This document shows positions 10,480 through 18,364 of a DNA stretch of 64,000 nucleotides, one piece after another; within the stretch, counting starts at the first letter, position 1; every line of letters starts with the position of its first letter. Both the position numbers and the translations under genes were made by a program. The DNA is taken from assembly GCF_013113835.1 (NCBI RefSeq), contig NZ_VTYQ01000006.1, positions 186,001 to 250,000 of the forward strand, in the 5' to 3' direction. A model generated the notes under the pieces. It was not told the origin of the DNA. It made no database searches and saw nothing but the letters and a program-made list of their open reading frames with translations. The stretch is from Vibrio sp. RE88. Its GTDB lineage: Bacteria > Pseudomonadota > Gammaproteobacteria > Enterobacterales > Vibrionaceae.

Positions 10480-11357
10480 TGGGTGACCTCCTCAGCCAGA
10501 GCAGAGGTGACAAAATTAGCGAAACGCATCGCTGAGGGTAAACCACCAAAACTCCATGTTGGTTTTACGGTGATTACCGGACGACCCGTTTGCTCAATCA
10601 AATATTGCCAATATTGGTCTTGCGCTAAATGTTCCTTTACGCCAACAGGAAGAGGTTCTATAACGACAAATTGCGCATCGATACCCTGTAACTTATCAAC
10701 ACCTGTGAGAGCAAAGCCCCACGCGTTAGTGGCTTTGTCCCAAGCATTTTGAATACCTAACTGATTCAATGCCACTTTATAGATGCTGTTCTCACCAAAT
10801 ACTCGAACATGTTTGGTGTCCATAAACTGCACTAAAAGCACTGGAGGCAGGTTGTCAGGCAGTGCTGCCTTGAGGCCATTCAACTCAGCTTCACTATTGG
10901 CGATGAGCTGTTCAGCTTGCTTATCAGCGTTAACCTCTTTTGCCATACGGCGTGTGAAATCAGTGACGGCATCCCAGTTAACCTCACCCACTTTATACAG
11001 GCCAAGGATTTTGACGGGTGCAATACGAGATAACTGAGTCTCAAGCGAAGAGAAACGAGGAGACAGGAATATGGTGTCTAGGTTTAGCTCAGATAATCTT
11101 TCTAGGTTGGGTTGAGTGCGCAGGCCAACATCCACAGTCTCATCCGGTATTTTCGGACTTCTCACCCAGTCGTTGTAATCCGACTGTTGAGCCGATGCCA
11201 CAGGCGTAACGCCAAGAGCAATCATGGTTTCCGTCTGAGACCAGTCAATGGACATCACTCGTAGTTTATCTTGTGAAACCTCTGATCCAGCCATGGCAGG
11301 CATGATTGCCGTCAACGTAGTAAGACAGGCGATTGTCATTCGTTTGATGTTTAGCAT
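10476..11357 (-). CDS. fhuD: Periplasmic ferric-hydroxamate-binding protein, FhuD type
   Basis: This 293-residue periplasmic binding protein belongs to the helical-backbone (TroA/FhuD) class and delivers ferric siderophore to FhuB. A signal peptide covers roughly residues 1-23, ending AMAG. The mature part has the features expected of the class: [22 protein letters not shown] near the start, a central long helix region ([18 protein letters not shown]) and the C-terminal [16 protein letters not shown]. It overlaps the 3' end of fhuC by 7 bases and fhuB by 4, so translation is probably coupled through all three genes. No substrate-contact residue can be assigned without a structure alignment. 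Confidence 0.9.
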   Translation of the reverse strand: MLNIKRMTIACLTTLTAIMPAMAGSEVSQDKLRVMSIDWSQTETMIALGVTPVASAQQSDYNDWVRSPKIPDETVDVGLRTQPNLERLSELNLDTIFLSPRFSSLETQLSRIAPVKILGLYKVGEVNWDAVTDFTRRMAKEVNADKQAEQLIANSEAELNGLKAALPDNLPPVLLVQFMDTKHVRVFGENSIYKVALNQLGIQNAWDKATNAWGFALTGVDKLQGIDAQFVVIEPLPVGVKEHLAQDQYWQYLIEQTGRPVITVKPTWSFGGLPSAMRFANFVTSALAEEVTQ

Positions 11358-12115
11358 GGCATTGCAACCGGATAACCTGCAGCGTGGTCGGTGATCTGCA
11401 TTTCGATACCATAAATATCGTTTAGATGCTGTTCGTTAAACACTTCAGAAACAGAGCCTTGAGCGATCATTTTACCGCTATGAAGTGCCACTATATGGTC
11501 GCAAAAGCGAGCGGCCATGTTGATATCGTGTATCACGATAAGAACGCCTAATTCGAGTTCAGTTGCCAGTTTCTTTATTAGCTCAAGCATTTCCACTTGG
11601 TGCGCGATATCTAGAGCTGACAAAGGCTCATCCAAAAGCAGATATTGAGTTCTCTGAGCCAGAAGCATGGCTAACCACACTCGCTGACGTTCACCACCTG
11701 ACAAAGTATCAACCAAGCGGTCTGCATACTTTTCCGTATCCGTCATCTGCATCGCTTGTTGGATGAACTCTTTATCTTTCGTACATAAACGCCCAAGTAA
11801 GCCGTGCCATGGGTAGCGACCGAAACTCACTAGGTCTTTTCCTGAAAGGCTATCGGTAGGTGGTAAATGCTGAGGAAGATAGGCGATTTGCTGAGCGAAT
11901 TTCTTATCTGACCAATCGGAAACTGATTTGCCTTGTAGCAAGACATCTCCGCTGGTGGATTTTTGTTGCTGTGCGAGAAGTTTAAGTAGCGTTGATTTAC
12001 CTGAGCCGTTATGGCCAACCAGAGCGTAAATCTTGCCTGGTTCAAAATTCATATCAAAATCTGACAACAAGCTTCTGTCGCCAACGCTAAATGCTAGTTT
12101 TCTAGCTTCGAGCAT
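11351..12115 (-). CDS. fhuC: Iron(III)-hydroxamate ABC transporter ATPase, FhuC type
   Basis: This 254-residue ATPase powers the FhuB permease from the cytoplasmic face. It shows Walker A GHNGSGKST at residues 34-42, the Q-loop region IAYLPQHLPP, the signature LSGGERQRVWLA, Walker B YLLLDEPLSALD and the switch histidine in VIHDINMAARFC. These sequences are typical of the iron-chelate importer ATPases. It is the first gene of fhuCDB and is transcribed divergently from the phosphopantetheinyl transferase gene across a 190-base gap that holds a Fur-like box. Confidence 0.94.
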   Translation of the reverse strand: MLEARKLAFSVGDRSLLSDFDMNFEPGKIYALVGHNGSGKSTLLKLLAQQQKSTSGDVLLQGKSVSDWSDKKFAQQIAYLPQHLPPTDSLSGKDLVSFGRYPWHGLLGRLCTKDKEFIQQAMQMTDTEKYADRLVDTLSGGERQRVWLAMLLAQRTQYLLLDEPLSALDIAHQVEMLELIKKLATELELGVLIVIHDINMAARFCDHIVALHSGKMIAQGSVSEVFNEQHLNDIYGIEMQITDHAAGYPVAMPC

Positions 12116-12206
12116 ATCCGTTCCCTTAAACTCTCTTTTTACATAGGGTTAATCAATAAAAAACGACTGATTAACAAGGTGGAAGTTATATAACAGTAAA
12201 TATATA

Positions 12207-12225
12207 AATGCAAACCATTTTCATT
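12207..12225. promoter_or_regulatory. Fur-like box in the fhuC / PPTase divergent promoter
   Basis: The 19-mer AATGCAAACCATTTTCATT resembles the Fur consensus read as two imperfect inverted halves around a central base, and it sits in an AT-rich divergent intergenic region between an iron importer and a siderophore-biosynthesis enzyme. The match is weaker than at 8426-8444, especially in the left half. The position makes it a reasonable single operator for both directions. Confidence 0.6.
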
Positions 12226-12305
12226 TGCAATTATATACACAATTGTTAAGGTATTTGATTGATACATAAGGCCTGAGCTTAGGTTAAGAGCGGTAGATTT
12301 AAGAA

Positions 12306-13028
12306 ATGAACACGCTGACTGAAAGTACTAAAAATAAAAAAAACTGGCTTCAAGGGCTTCCAAACCTGCCATTCACTGTTAATCAAACGGAACTGGTGGT
12401 TTGCATCGTGTCATACGATAAGTCACTGTTCCCTAAGTCACTTTATCCGAGAAAAGAGCTACCCTATTCCATACAGAAGGCGCACTTTTCACGTCAGGCT
12501 GAATTTGTCGCAGGTCGCTCTGCGGCTCACAATGCTCTTGCTCTCCTTGGAGAATCTCATCTAATAGGCATAAATTTAGATCGTTCTCCCAATTTCCCAC
12601 CTCATCTTAGCGGCTCAATTTCTCACTGTGAAAACTACGCGGTTGCTGTGGTAGAGAGGAAAGAAAAGCTGGCAGCTCATCATATTGGTGTCGACATCCA
12701 ACGTCTCCTTTCATGTCAGGAAGTAGAAGATACTCAGGCTTTTATTGCGATAGAAGAAGAAATAGATCTGCTTGCTCAAACAGGCCTGAGTCGAAATGAA
12801 GCGGTCACTTTATTGTTTTCAGCGAAAGAATCACTCTACAAAGCTATCTACCCTCAAGTTCAGGAGATCCTTGAGTTCGATGTCGTGCGTTTAGTGAAAA
12901 GTGGTAAAAATAGTTTAAGGTTCGAATCGAACCAGTATCTGATTTCAAAAGGAATTTCTAAAGCTTTGGAGAGTCACTATGCATGGTTTCAACAGTGTGT
13001 GATTTGTCTATCTAAAGTGGCAGTATGA
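12306..13028 (+). CDS. 4'-phosphopantetheinyl transferase, EntD/Sfp type
   Basis: This 240-residue enzyme would transfer the phosphopantetheine arm of coenzyme A to the carrier-domain serines of the neighbouring peptide synthetase, turning the apo-enzyme into the active form. The two diagnostic motifs of the family are present: IGVDIQ at ~128-133 and FSAKESLYKA at ~171-180, the latter holding the catalytic/Mg-binding Lys-Glu. An N-terminal FVAGRSAAHNAL matches the GR(xx)A segment of EntD-like enzymes. It is transcribed away from fhuC across a shared region with a Fur-like box. A convergent hairpin follows its stop. Confidence 0.9.
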   Translation: MNTLTESTKNKKNWLQGLPNLPFTVNQTELVVCIVSYDKSLFPKSLYPRKELPYSIQKAHFSRQAEFVAGRSAAHNALALLGESHLIGINLDRSPNFPPHLSGSISHCENYAVAVVERKEKLAAHHIGVDIQRLLSCQEVEDTQAFIAIEEEIDLLAQTGLSRNEAVTLLFSAKESLYKAIYPQVQEILEFDVVRLVKSGKNSLRFESNQYLISKGISKALESHYAWFQQCVICLSKVAV

Positions 13029-13030
13029 AG

Positions 13031-13053
13031 ACGGCAGTGCTAACCACTGCCGT
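13031..13053. terminator. Convergent hairpin between PPTase and glycerate kinase genes
   Basis: A perfect 9-bp stem, ACGGCAGTG / CACTGCCGT, with a 5-base loop begins 3 bases after the PPTase stop and ends 7 bases before the glycerate kinase stop. No U-run follows on either strand, so it is a possible bidirectional terminator or transcript-end stabiliser rather than a textbook intrinsic terminator. Confidence 0.55.
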
Positions 13054-13059
13054 ATGAAC

Positions 13060-14196
13060 CTAGTGACTTATCTGATAAGTCCGAGCTACGTTTTCTGCAA
13101 CGTTTGCTAGATTAGTAGCGGCTTCATCAAATGCTTCTTGCAGCGACATTGGCCTAGGTAAACAGGCATAGACAGCATCAATACCGTGCTCATAAACCGC
13201 TTGGAAATTATTCCCAGTACAGCCTGCAATAGCAATGACGGGAAGATTAAATTGCTTAGCCAGTTTTGATACGCCTACTGGAGTTTTGCCATGAACCGTT
13301 TGGTCATCAATTTTACCTTCACCAGTGATCACTAAATTCGCGCCCATCAGTTTCGATTCTAGCTCAACCGTATCCAGAACAATCTCTATACCCGGCTTTA
13401 ACGCTGCATTAGCGTAACCAAGCAAAGCCGCACCCATTCCACCAGCCGCACCGGCACCAGCCGCAGTAAGCACATCAACGCCAGCATTTTTTTCTGTTAC
13501 TTGGCCAAAAATCTCTAGAGATTTATCCAGCAAGGCCACATCTTGCTCAGTTGCCCCTTTTTGTGGTCCAAATACAGCGGATGCACCTTTATCACCACAA
13601 AGAGGGTTATCTACATCACACGCGACGACCACTTCACATTGCTGTAGTCGCGGATCCAGCTTGGAAGTATCAACACTTTCTAGGTTTGCTAAGCTTGCAC
13701 CGCCAACAGGCACAAACTCTTCGCCTGTTTTATCTAAGAAAGTAACACCTAATGCGGCAAGCATCCCAGCGCCAGCGTCGTTGGTCGCGCTGCCCCCCAA
13801 CCCAACAATCAGTTTGGTTACACCTTGATTTAACGCGTGCTTAATCAGCTCGCCAGTTCCGAAGCTGGTTGTGATCTTAGGATCTCGTTTTTCTGCTGGG
13901 ACAAGGTGTAAACCACTGGCTTCAGCCATTTCGATCACAGCGGTTTTGCCGTCACCCAAAACGCCATAAAAAGCTTGCACTGGCTTGCCTAATGGTCCTG
14001 TTACCTCAGTGAATACTTTTTGTCCTGAAGTGGCGTCAATTAAAGACTGTACCGTCCCTTCACCACCATCTGCCACTGGCACTTTTAAAAACTCAGCATC
14101 AGGCCATACTCTTTCCAATCCCGTCTGGATTGACTGAGCAACTTCTATTGCGGACAAACTTTCTTTGAATGAGTCTGGAGCGATAACAATCTTCAT
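13060..14196 (-). CDS. Glycerate kinase (GarK/GlxK family)
   Basis: This 378-residue cytoplasmic enzyme phosphorylates D-glycerate, normally to 2-phosphoglycerate in this family, feeding glycerate from glucarate/galactarate or glyoxylate breakdown into glycolysis. The N-terminus KIVIAPDSFKESLSA and the segments PVADGGEGT, GLGGSATNDAGAGMLAALG and TGEGKIDDQT are characteristic of the GarK/GlxK (class II) glycerate kinases. Length is normal. The CdaR-type activator gene lies 122 bases upstream on the same strand, which fits control by diacid or glycerate availability. No transporter or aldolase of the garPLR pathway is in the window, so the upstream substrate is not known. Confidence 0.93.
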   Translation of the reverse strand: MKIVIAPDSFKESLSAIEVAQSIQTGLERVWPDAEFLKVPVADGGEGTVQSLIDATSGQKVFTEVTGPLGKPVQAFYGVLGDGKTAVIEMAEASGLHLVPAEKRDPKITTSFGTGELIKHALNQGVTKLIVGLGGSATNDAGAGMLAALGVTFLDKTGEEFVPVGGASLANLESVDTSKLDPRLQQCEVVVACDVDNPLCGDKGASAVFGPQKGATEQDVALLDKSLEIFGQVTEKNAGVDVLTAAGAGAAGGMGAALLGYANAALKPGIEIVLDTVELESKLMGANLVITGEGKIDDQTVHGKTPVGVSKLAKQFNLPVIAIAGCTGNNFQAVYEHGIDAVYACLPRPMSLQEAFDEAATNLANVAENVARTYQISH

Positions 14197-14257
14197 ACTG
14201 GCCTATTCCTTTCCACTGATGACTGTAGACATTATGGGACAAAACAAGAGCCGCATC

Positions 14258-14270
14258 ATTGTGCAAATCA
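14258..14270. promoter_or_regulatory. Candidate CdaR-type operator upstream of glycerate kinase
   Basis: The sequence ATTGTGCAAATCA lies in the 121-base gap between cdaR and the glycerate kinase gene. On the minus strand it reads TTTGCACAAT, sharing TTTGCACAA with a site upstream of cdaR itself (15504-15513). Two copies in the two promoters of a regulator-target pair suggest a common operator; binding is not shown by the sequence. Confidence 0.4.
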
Positions 14271-14317
14271 ACAAAAAACAAGCTAAATAAAACTCAATTA
14301 TGGTAAATATGCATAAC

Positions 14318-15421
14318 CTAACTAAGCTTACCAAGCTGAATAGCCAGATAAAGCTGCGCCATATGAGAGAAATCTGTTGTCTCAAATCCTGTAATTTCAG
14401 TGATCTTGTCCAAACGGTATTTCAGAGTGTTTCGGTGAATAAACAGTTTGGATGCCGTGTCATTTGCGCTGCCATTTGCATCAAAGTAGGCCTCCAAGGT
14501 CGCGATAAGCTGGCCTGATTTATCATGCTCGACCAAGGTCGCTGTCATTTGTGACAGTTGCTCTCCCTGCCAAGTACCATGTAATGGCGCTAACAAAACA
14601 GGCAATTGATAATCATCGAGAAGGTACACTGTATTCTTGGGACGTGCCGCCTTCCCTATTTTCATAACCTGAAGCGCCGAATTGTAAGCGGTTTGCCACT
14701 CCTCAAGACTGCGGGCAAATTTTCCCGTTGAAACCTTTAGATTTCGACATGGTGTTTGCTCTAACCAGTGAAGCCACTCATTTACGCTATCTGCACTCAA
14801 GGGCTGTTCTGTTGGTACAAAGATGACTAAATGGCGTGCAGACAAATGAGCGCAAAGATGATGGCCTGGTTTTTGGTAAAGACGTTCTGTGAGTGTCGCT
14901 GTGGAACTATCTTGAGTGGGCATCTCGACCAGCAACAGCTCCCATGAATCACTCGGATTCACCGAGATTTGTTCAGCACCATCTCGCATTTCGGAGGGAG
15001 ATAAGCGCCCTGTTAGACAAGCTAAGATGAACTCATCTCTGTATCGTCTATCACGTTGAACTTTTTCCAATAAGTCGGCTTGGTCGATGATAAGTTCCGC
15101 CGTCATTGCCACAAGTTCGGCTACACCACGAATCTCATTAGGCTCACCAGTGATGCCAACCACACCTAGAATGGCATTTTTATGTTTGAGCAGAAGGTTA
15201 ACACCAGGTTTGACGCCAGAGAGGAGTTTGCAGTCTTCTGAGGTCACTTCAACTGAAGCCTTTCTGCTTAATGCCAACAATGCCCCGTCGTGTGTCTGAC
15301 CAATACGCGAGCTTTCTCCACTGGCGACTACAAGACCTGCATTGTTCATCACGTTAATGTTGTAGCCAATAATCGGCATTGTGCGATCAACAATTCGTTG
15401 AGCGAGTTGAGCATCTAGCAT
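14318..15421 (-). CDS. cdaR: Sugar diacid utilisation regulator, CdaR family
   Basis: This 367-residue transcription activator has the two-part structure of CdaR/SdaR. The N-terminal diacid-recognition domain starts LDAQLAQRIVDRTMPIIGYNI (residues ~2-22) and continues to about residue 135. The C-terminal PucR-type helix-turn-helix includes ANDTASKLFIHRNTLKYRL near residue 325. In enterobacteria CdaR senses glucarate/galactarate/glycerate and turns on garK and related genes. Here it stands directly upstream of a glycerate kinase on the same strand, supporting the same role. A short shared motif precedes both genes. Confidence 0.88.
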   Translation of the reverse strand: MLDAQLAQRIVDRTMPIIGYNINVMNNAGLVVASGESSRIGQTHDGALLALSRKASVEVTSEDCKLLSGVKPGVNLLLKHKNAILGVVGITGEPNEIRGVAELVAMTAELIIDQADLLEKVQRDRRYRDEFILACLTGRLSPSEMRDGAEQISVNPSDSWELLLVEMPTQDSSTATLTERLYQKPGHHLCAHLSARHLVIFVPTEQPLSADSVNEWLHWLEQTPCRNLKVSTGKFARSLEEWQTAYNSALQVMKIGKAARPKNTVYLLDDYQLPVLLAPLHGTWQGEQLSQMTATLVEHDKSGQLIATLEAYFDANGSANDTASKLFIHRNTLKYRLDKITEITGFETTDFSHMAQLYLAIQLGKLS

Positions 15422-15729
15422 GATCGTCCCTGAACTCTTTGATTTCTTATACTTTAGAGAGTCTGACAGATCTCTAACCTTGCTCCTACAAGATTTTCAT
15501 TGTTTTGCACAAAAGTGACAAACGGGTGTCTTGCGTATGTAGCCTGTTAGCATTGCTAATCACAATATCGATTCCTCACTTCCAGCATTGTCCTTTACTA
15601 ATTAGTTAGTTTTTATCAACTTTAAAGTTATCTAATAGCTAAATACATATAAATTAATCATTTATTAGTAACAAAGACACCCATTAATTTTAATATATAA
15701 AACGTTAGTATTTAACTAGGTCAAAGATA
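15422..15729. other. AT-rich intergenic region upstream of cdaR
   Basis: This is a non-coding gap between the divergent cdaR gene and a small rightward ORF. It contains the TTTGCACAAA motif at 15504-15513 shared with the glycerate kinase promoter. The right half is very AT-rich, with several TTAATTAA-like stretches. Nothing else is recognisable. Confidence 0.5.
15504..15513. promoter_or_regulatory. Second copy of the CdaR-region motif, upstream of cdaR
   Basis: TTTGCACAAA lies about 83 bases upstream of the cdaR start. It shares nine bases with the motif in front of the glycerate kinase gene (14258-14270). Autoregulation of cdaR through this site is plausible, but it is inferred only from the repeat and gene context. 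Confidence 0.35.
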
Positions 15730-15915
15730 TTGAAAACTCTAATATGCCGTTCTACCCAATCATTTTTGGATATGTGTGATAACAAACTAGTTTCAGGCGC
15801 TAATGTTCACTGTACATTTAAATTATTAAAAGACGATGCAACATGGATGCAAGAATATTTAATTGAAAAAGGAGGAAAGAGACTTTCCGTAACATTGTTC
15901 CTACAAGATATTTAA
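15730..15915 (+). CDS. Small hypothetical protein, TTG start
   Basis: This is a 61-residue ORF of unknown function. It opens with TTG, the only usable start codon after an upstream in-frame TAG, with a weak AGG ten bases before it. The product is soluble, has three cysteines (C6, C16, C27) and no signal peptide or membrane segment. The best support for a real gene is a hairpin with a T-run 28 bases after the stop (15943-15973) on the same strand. It could also be part of a non-coding transcript ending at that terminator. Confidence 0.35.
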   Translation: MKTLICRSTQSFLDMCDNKLVSGANVHCTFKLLKDDATWMQEYLIEKGGKRLSVTLFLQDI

Positions 15916-15942
15916 GTTACTAAGATATATATACCATTTTCC

Positions 15943-15973
15943 AGGGCATCACATCCTCCGAAGCCCTCTTTTT
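15943..15973 (+). terminator. Intrinsic terminator after the small ORF
   Basis: AGGGC pairs with GCCCT, extended by TC/GA across one A-A mismatch, and is followed by CTTTTT. It ends a rightward transcript in a region whose only rightward coding candidate is the 61-residue ORF at 15730. Confidence 0.6.
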
Positions 15974-16202
15974 GATAATTTTTAACCTGATTATCGTAAA
16001 TACGTCAGAAATATTCTAAATGATCTCTACATATCGTTACAAAACCCATCTCTGTAAGGTGCTATGATCGTGCTTCAGATCACTAAACAAGCATATAGTT
16101 ATACTAATTTAGATATAAATTAGTCTTCATTTATCAAAATAATAATTACAACATCTAAATGATACAGATGAGTAATGCATGCTTTTGTAGAAGGAAAAAA
16201 AT

Positions 16203-16835
16203 ATGACAAAACCACATATAGACAGTTTTAGTCTTCCTGTTGGTAATTGCATCCTATGTCGAAGCGATACGGGTGCGCAGATTGTGTTAGATGCAAATAA
16301 ATCCTTTTCTATCACTATTCCAGAAAGTAGCGTGTTAAAGAAGCTAATAACCGAAAAAGATAGCGTTGTAAGCAAAGATGACTTAATTGTCGAAGCATGG
16401 GGAAGACCTGATATTATAGGTCCAAACTCCCTGCCTGTCGCCATAACAAATTTAAGAAAAGTTCTGGAAATGGACAATATAAAGATCGTCAACGTTCCAA
16501 GAAAAGGCTATAGGCTAGATTTCTCTGAACATGAACCGATACTAAAACCTGTTGAAAAGGAAAGTAATAATCTTGATCCATTGTTTTTTGATGCTAACCC
16601 TATTTCAGAGTCCATTTCAAAAGCCAAACTATACCTATGTTTTCTCACCATTATTATTACTCTTTATAGTGTTTTCTATATTGTTTTTTCATGGGTTAGC
16701 CTTGATTGCCGTACATACAACAATAAAGCCACGGTATGTACTGTTAAGGGAGAAACATTCAATCCTAAAATAGTGAACGGTAAGTCAGGTCATTACTTTT
16801 ACTCGTCACATAGCGGTCTTATGGAGGTAGAGTAA
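16203..16835 (+). CDS. ToxR-like membrane-anchored winged-helix regulator (VtrA-type layout)
   Basis: This 210-residue one-component regulator has an N-terminal OmpR/ToxR-type winged-helix DNA-binding domain (residues ~20-110), a linker, one membrane span (~142-166) and a short periplasmic tail of about 44 residues with two cysteines (C169, C178). The DNA-binding part shows the family pattern, with SKDDLIVEAWG, SLPVAITNLRKVL and the closing VNVPRKGYRLD. Proteins of this kind bind DNA while still in the membrane and sense periplasmic conditions. The next gene starts one base after its stop and encodes a small membrane-anchored periplasmic protein, as in toxRS, tcpPH and vtrA/vtrC. The sensed signal is unknown. 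The start is ATG after a purine-rich AAGGAAAAAA. Confidence 0.85.
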   Translation: MTKPHIDSFSLPVGNCILCRSDTGAQIVLDANKSFSITIPESSVLKKLITEKDSVVSKDDLIVEAWGRPDIIGPNSLPVAITNLRKVLEMDNIKIVNVPRKGYRLDFSEHEPILKPVEKESNNLDPLFFDANPISESISKAKLYLCFLTIIITLYSVFYIVFSWVSLDCRTYNNKATVCTVKGETFNPKIVNGKSGHYFYSSHSGLMEVE

Positions 16836-16836
16836 G

Positions 16837-17292
16837 ATGATAAAAAAACTCGTACCCATCTCTTTTCTCACTGTTGGCGCGCTATTTCTGATTCTTACTT
16901 ACGCCTTCTTGAATGGTTCTACCTGTCAGTATTCAATAAATCTTCATGTTCCTGATGACGAACGAGATGTATTCATGACCTGTTATCGCGGCAAAGTGGT
17001 AGCTCTGCAAACCAAGCAAGACCAACAAGGGAACTTCCTATCAAAATGGAAGGTTGAAGCCAGACAATTGAGAATTGGTGAGCAAACTGTTTATTTTGTC
17101 TATTCAAGGACAAAGCTCATCGATGACAACCAAGAAGATTCCAATGACCACTTCAACCAAATATCCTCAGGTTATCGCTTCCTGTTTTATCGATTGATAC
17201 GCCAAGGCAATGATATTTATATATTTCAGTCTTTCCCACGCTTTTATATTCACAAAGGGCAGATAGAAGGAAAACTGGATATTTGGGAGTAG
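16837..17292 (+). CDS. Membrane-anchored periplasmic partner of the ToxR-like regulator (VtrC/ToxS-like position)
   Basis: This 151-residue protein has one N-terminal membrane anchor (~5-26) followed by a periplasmic domain of about 125 residues, rich in beta-strand-like alternation, with cysteines at ~30 and ~49. I cannot match it to a family by a specific motif; a FidL-like or VtrC-like protein is possible. The gene order is the main clue: its ATG follows the regulator stop by a single base, so the two are translated together. In VtrA/VtrC the small partner forms a joint ligand-binding barrel with the regulator tail, and the short tail of the upstream protein would suit such an arrangement. 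This is inference. Confidence 0.7.
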   Translation: MIKKLVPISFLTVGALFLILTYAFLNGSTCQYSINLHVPDDERDVFMTCYRGKVVALQTKQDQQGNFLSKWKVEARQLRIGEQTVYFVYSRTKLIDDNQEDSNDHFNQISSGYRFLFYRLIRQGNDIYIFQSFPRFYIHKGQIEGKLDIWE

Positions 17293-17304
17293 CTTTCGCT
17301 TGTT

Positions 17305-17330
17305 AAGCAGGGTTGCTGATTACCCTGCTT
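17305..17330. terminator. Bidirectional hairpin between the ToxR-like operon and LysR gene
   Basis: A perfect 9-bp stem, AAGCAGGGT / ACCCTGCTT, has an 8-base loop and overlaps the LysR stop codon. It lies 12 bases after the stop of the small periplasmic partner. A clear U-run is lacking on both strands, although AAAA/TTTT tracts lie nearby. Confidence 0.6.
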
Positions 17331-18246
17331 CTTCACAAAAAACAGCGTTCAAATATTTTAGAAACAGCTTTAGACGTTTAGGCTGATACTTACGCTCGCG
17401 GTACACAACATAAAGCTCAGAATCGTTCATAGAGGTGATTGGTTTAAAGTCGACGCGAAAATCTGGTAGAAGAATTTGCAATGCCCCTGACCTAACATCG
17501 GCTTCAACATCTAACCTCGATTTAAGCGCAATTCCACTACCTTCCTTCGCCCAGTGCCTTATCACTTCACCATCATCAGAACAACGGAAGCTCAAAACCT
17601 GTTGGGATGAACTTGAACGAGATTCCCTGTGCTGGAAGTGCCAGAGCTTCATTTCCTGCTCATTCCTAAGCAAAGACAAACATTGGTGTGACTGAAGTTG
17701 TTCAGGTTCATTTGGCAAACCGTACTTATCAATATAAGCAGGAGAGGCTACTAAAACACGCTCACTCACTGCTAGCTTTCTGGCAATCATGCCACTATCA
17801 GGAGGAGAGCCATAACGAATCTGGAGGTCAACGTTGCTTTCAGACAAGCTAGATAAGTCGTCATGCAACAACAGGTGAGGTACTACTTTGGGATAGAGCT
17901 GCTGAAAAGTATCAATAACTGGCATCACAAATTGCTTGCCAATGTCTTTGGGGGCTGAAATTCGTATTTGCCCTTCTATCTGAACCGTGGTGTTGTGCAG
18001 TTTTGCTTCCGCTTCACGGACACTTTCTAATATCTGCAGACAAGACTCATAATAATTGAGACCGGAATCTGTTAGCGCAATATGCCGCGTACTGCGGTTG
18101 AGAAGCTTCACTCCGTGCCTCTCTTCAAGCGCTTGAAGCCTTGATGTCACACTTGCTGGCGACAGACCAAGTTCCCTACCGGCACTTGCCAACCCCTGAT
18201 GCTTGACGATCAGAGTGAACAATTCCATATCCGCGAATTTATCCAT
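17320..18246 (-). CDS. LysR-family transcriptional regulator
   Basis: This LysR-type regulator of about 308 residues has its N-terminal helix-turn-helix in the first 60 residues (ELFTLIVKHQGLASAGRELG, SPASVTSRLQALEERHGVKL, LNRSTRHIALTDSG), followed by a substrate-binding effector domain. The start at 18246 (MDKFADMELF) is preferred, as it fits the usual LysR N-terminus; an ATG six codons upstream (18264) is also open. It is divergent from an MFS exporter gene, with about 120 bases between the starts, the usual layout for a LysR regulator and its target. Inducer unknown. Confidence 0.9.
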   Translation of the reverse strand: MDKFADMELFTLIVKHQGLASAGRELGLSPASVTSRLQALEERHGVKLLNRSTRHIALTDSGLNYYESCLQILESVREAEAKLHNTTVQIEGQIRISAPKDIGKQFVMPVIDTFQQLYPKVVPHLLLHDDLSSLSESNVDLQIRYGSPPDSGMIARKLAVSERVLVASPAYIDKYGLPNEPEQLQSHQCLSLLRNEQEMKLWHFQHRESRSSSSQQVLSFRCSDDGEVIRHWAKEGSGIALKSRLDVEADVRSGALQILLPDFRVDFKPITSMNDSELYVVYRERKYQPKRLKLFLKYLNAVFCEEAG

Positions 18247-18364
18247 TTTCTTTCTCTTTATCATTATTCAGATTTGCTGAATTATGATTTCAATTTTCAC
18301 CCAATTATCAACAATGAGCAAATACATAAAATGGAATCATCAATTTCATTACCGAGATACATTT

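Noticed and set aside
12905..12935. GGTTCGAATCGAACC looking like a tRNA T-arm
   Set aside because: It lies within the PPTase coding frame, and no acceptor, D or anticodon stem is present around it.
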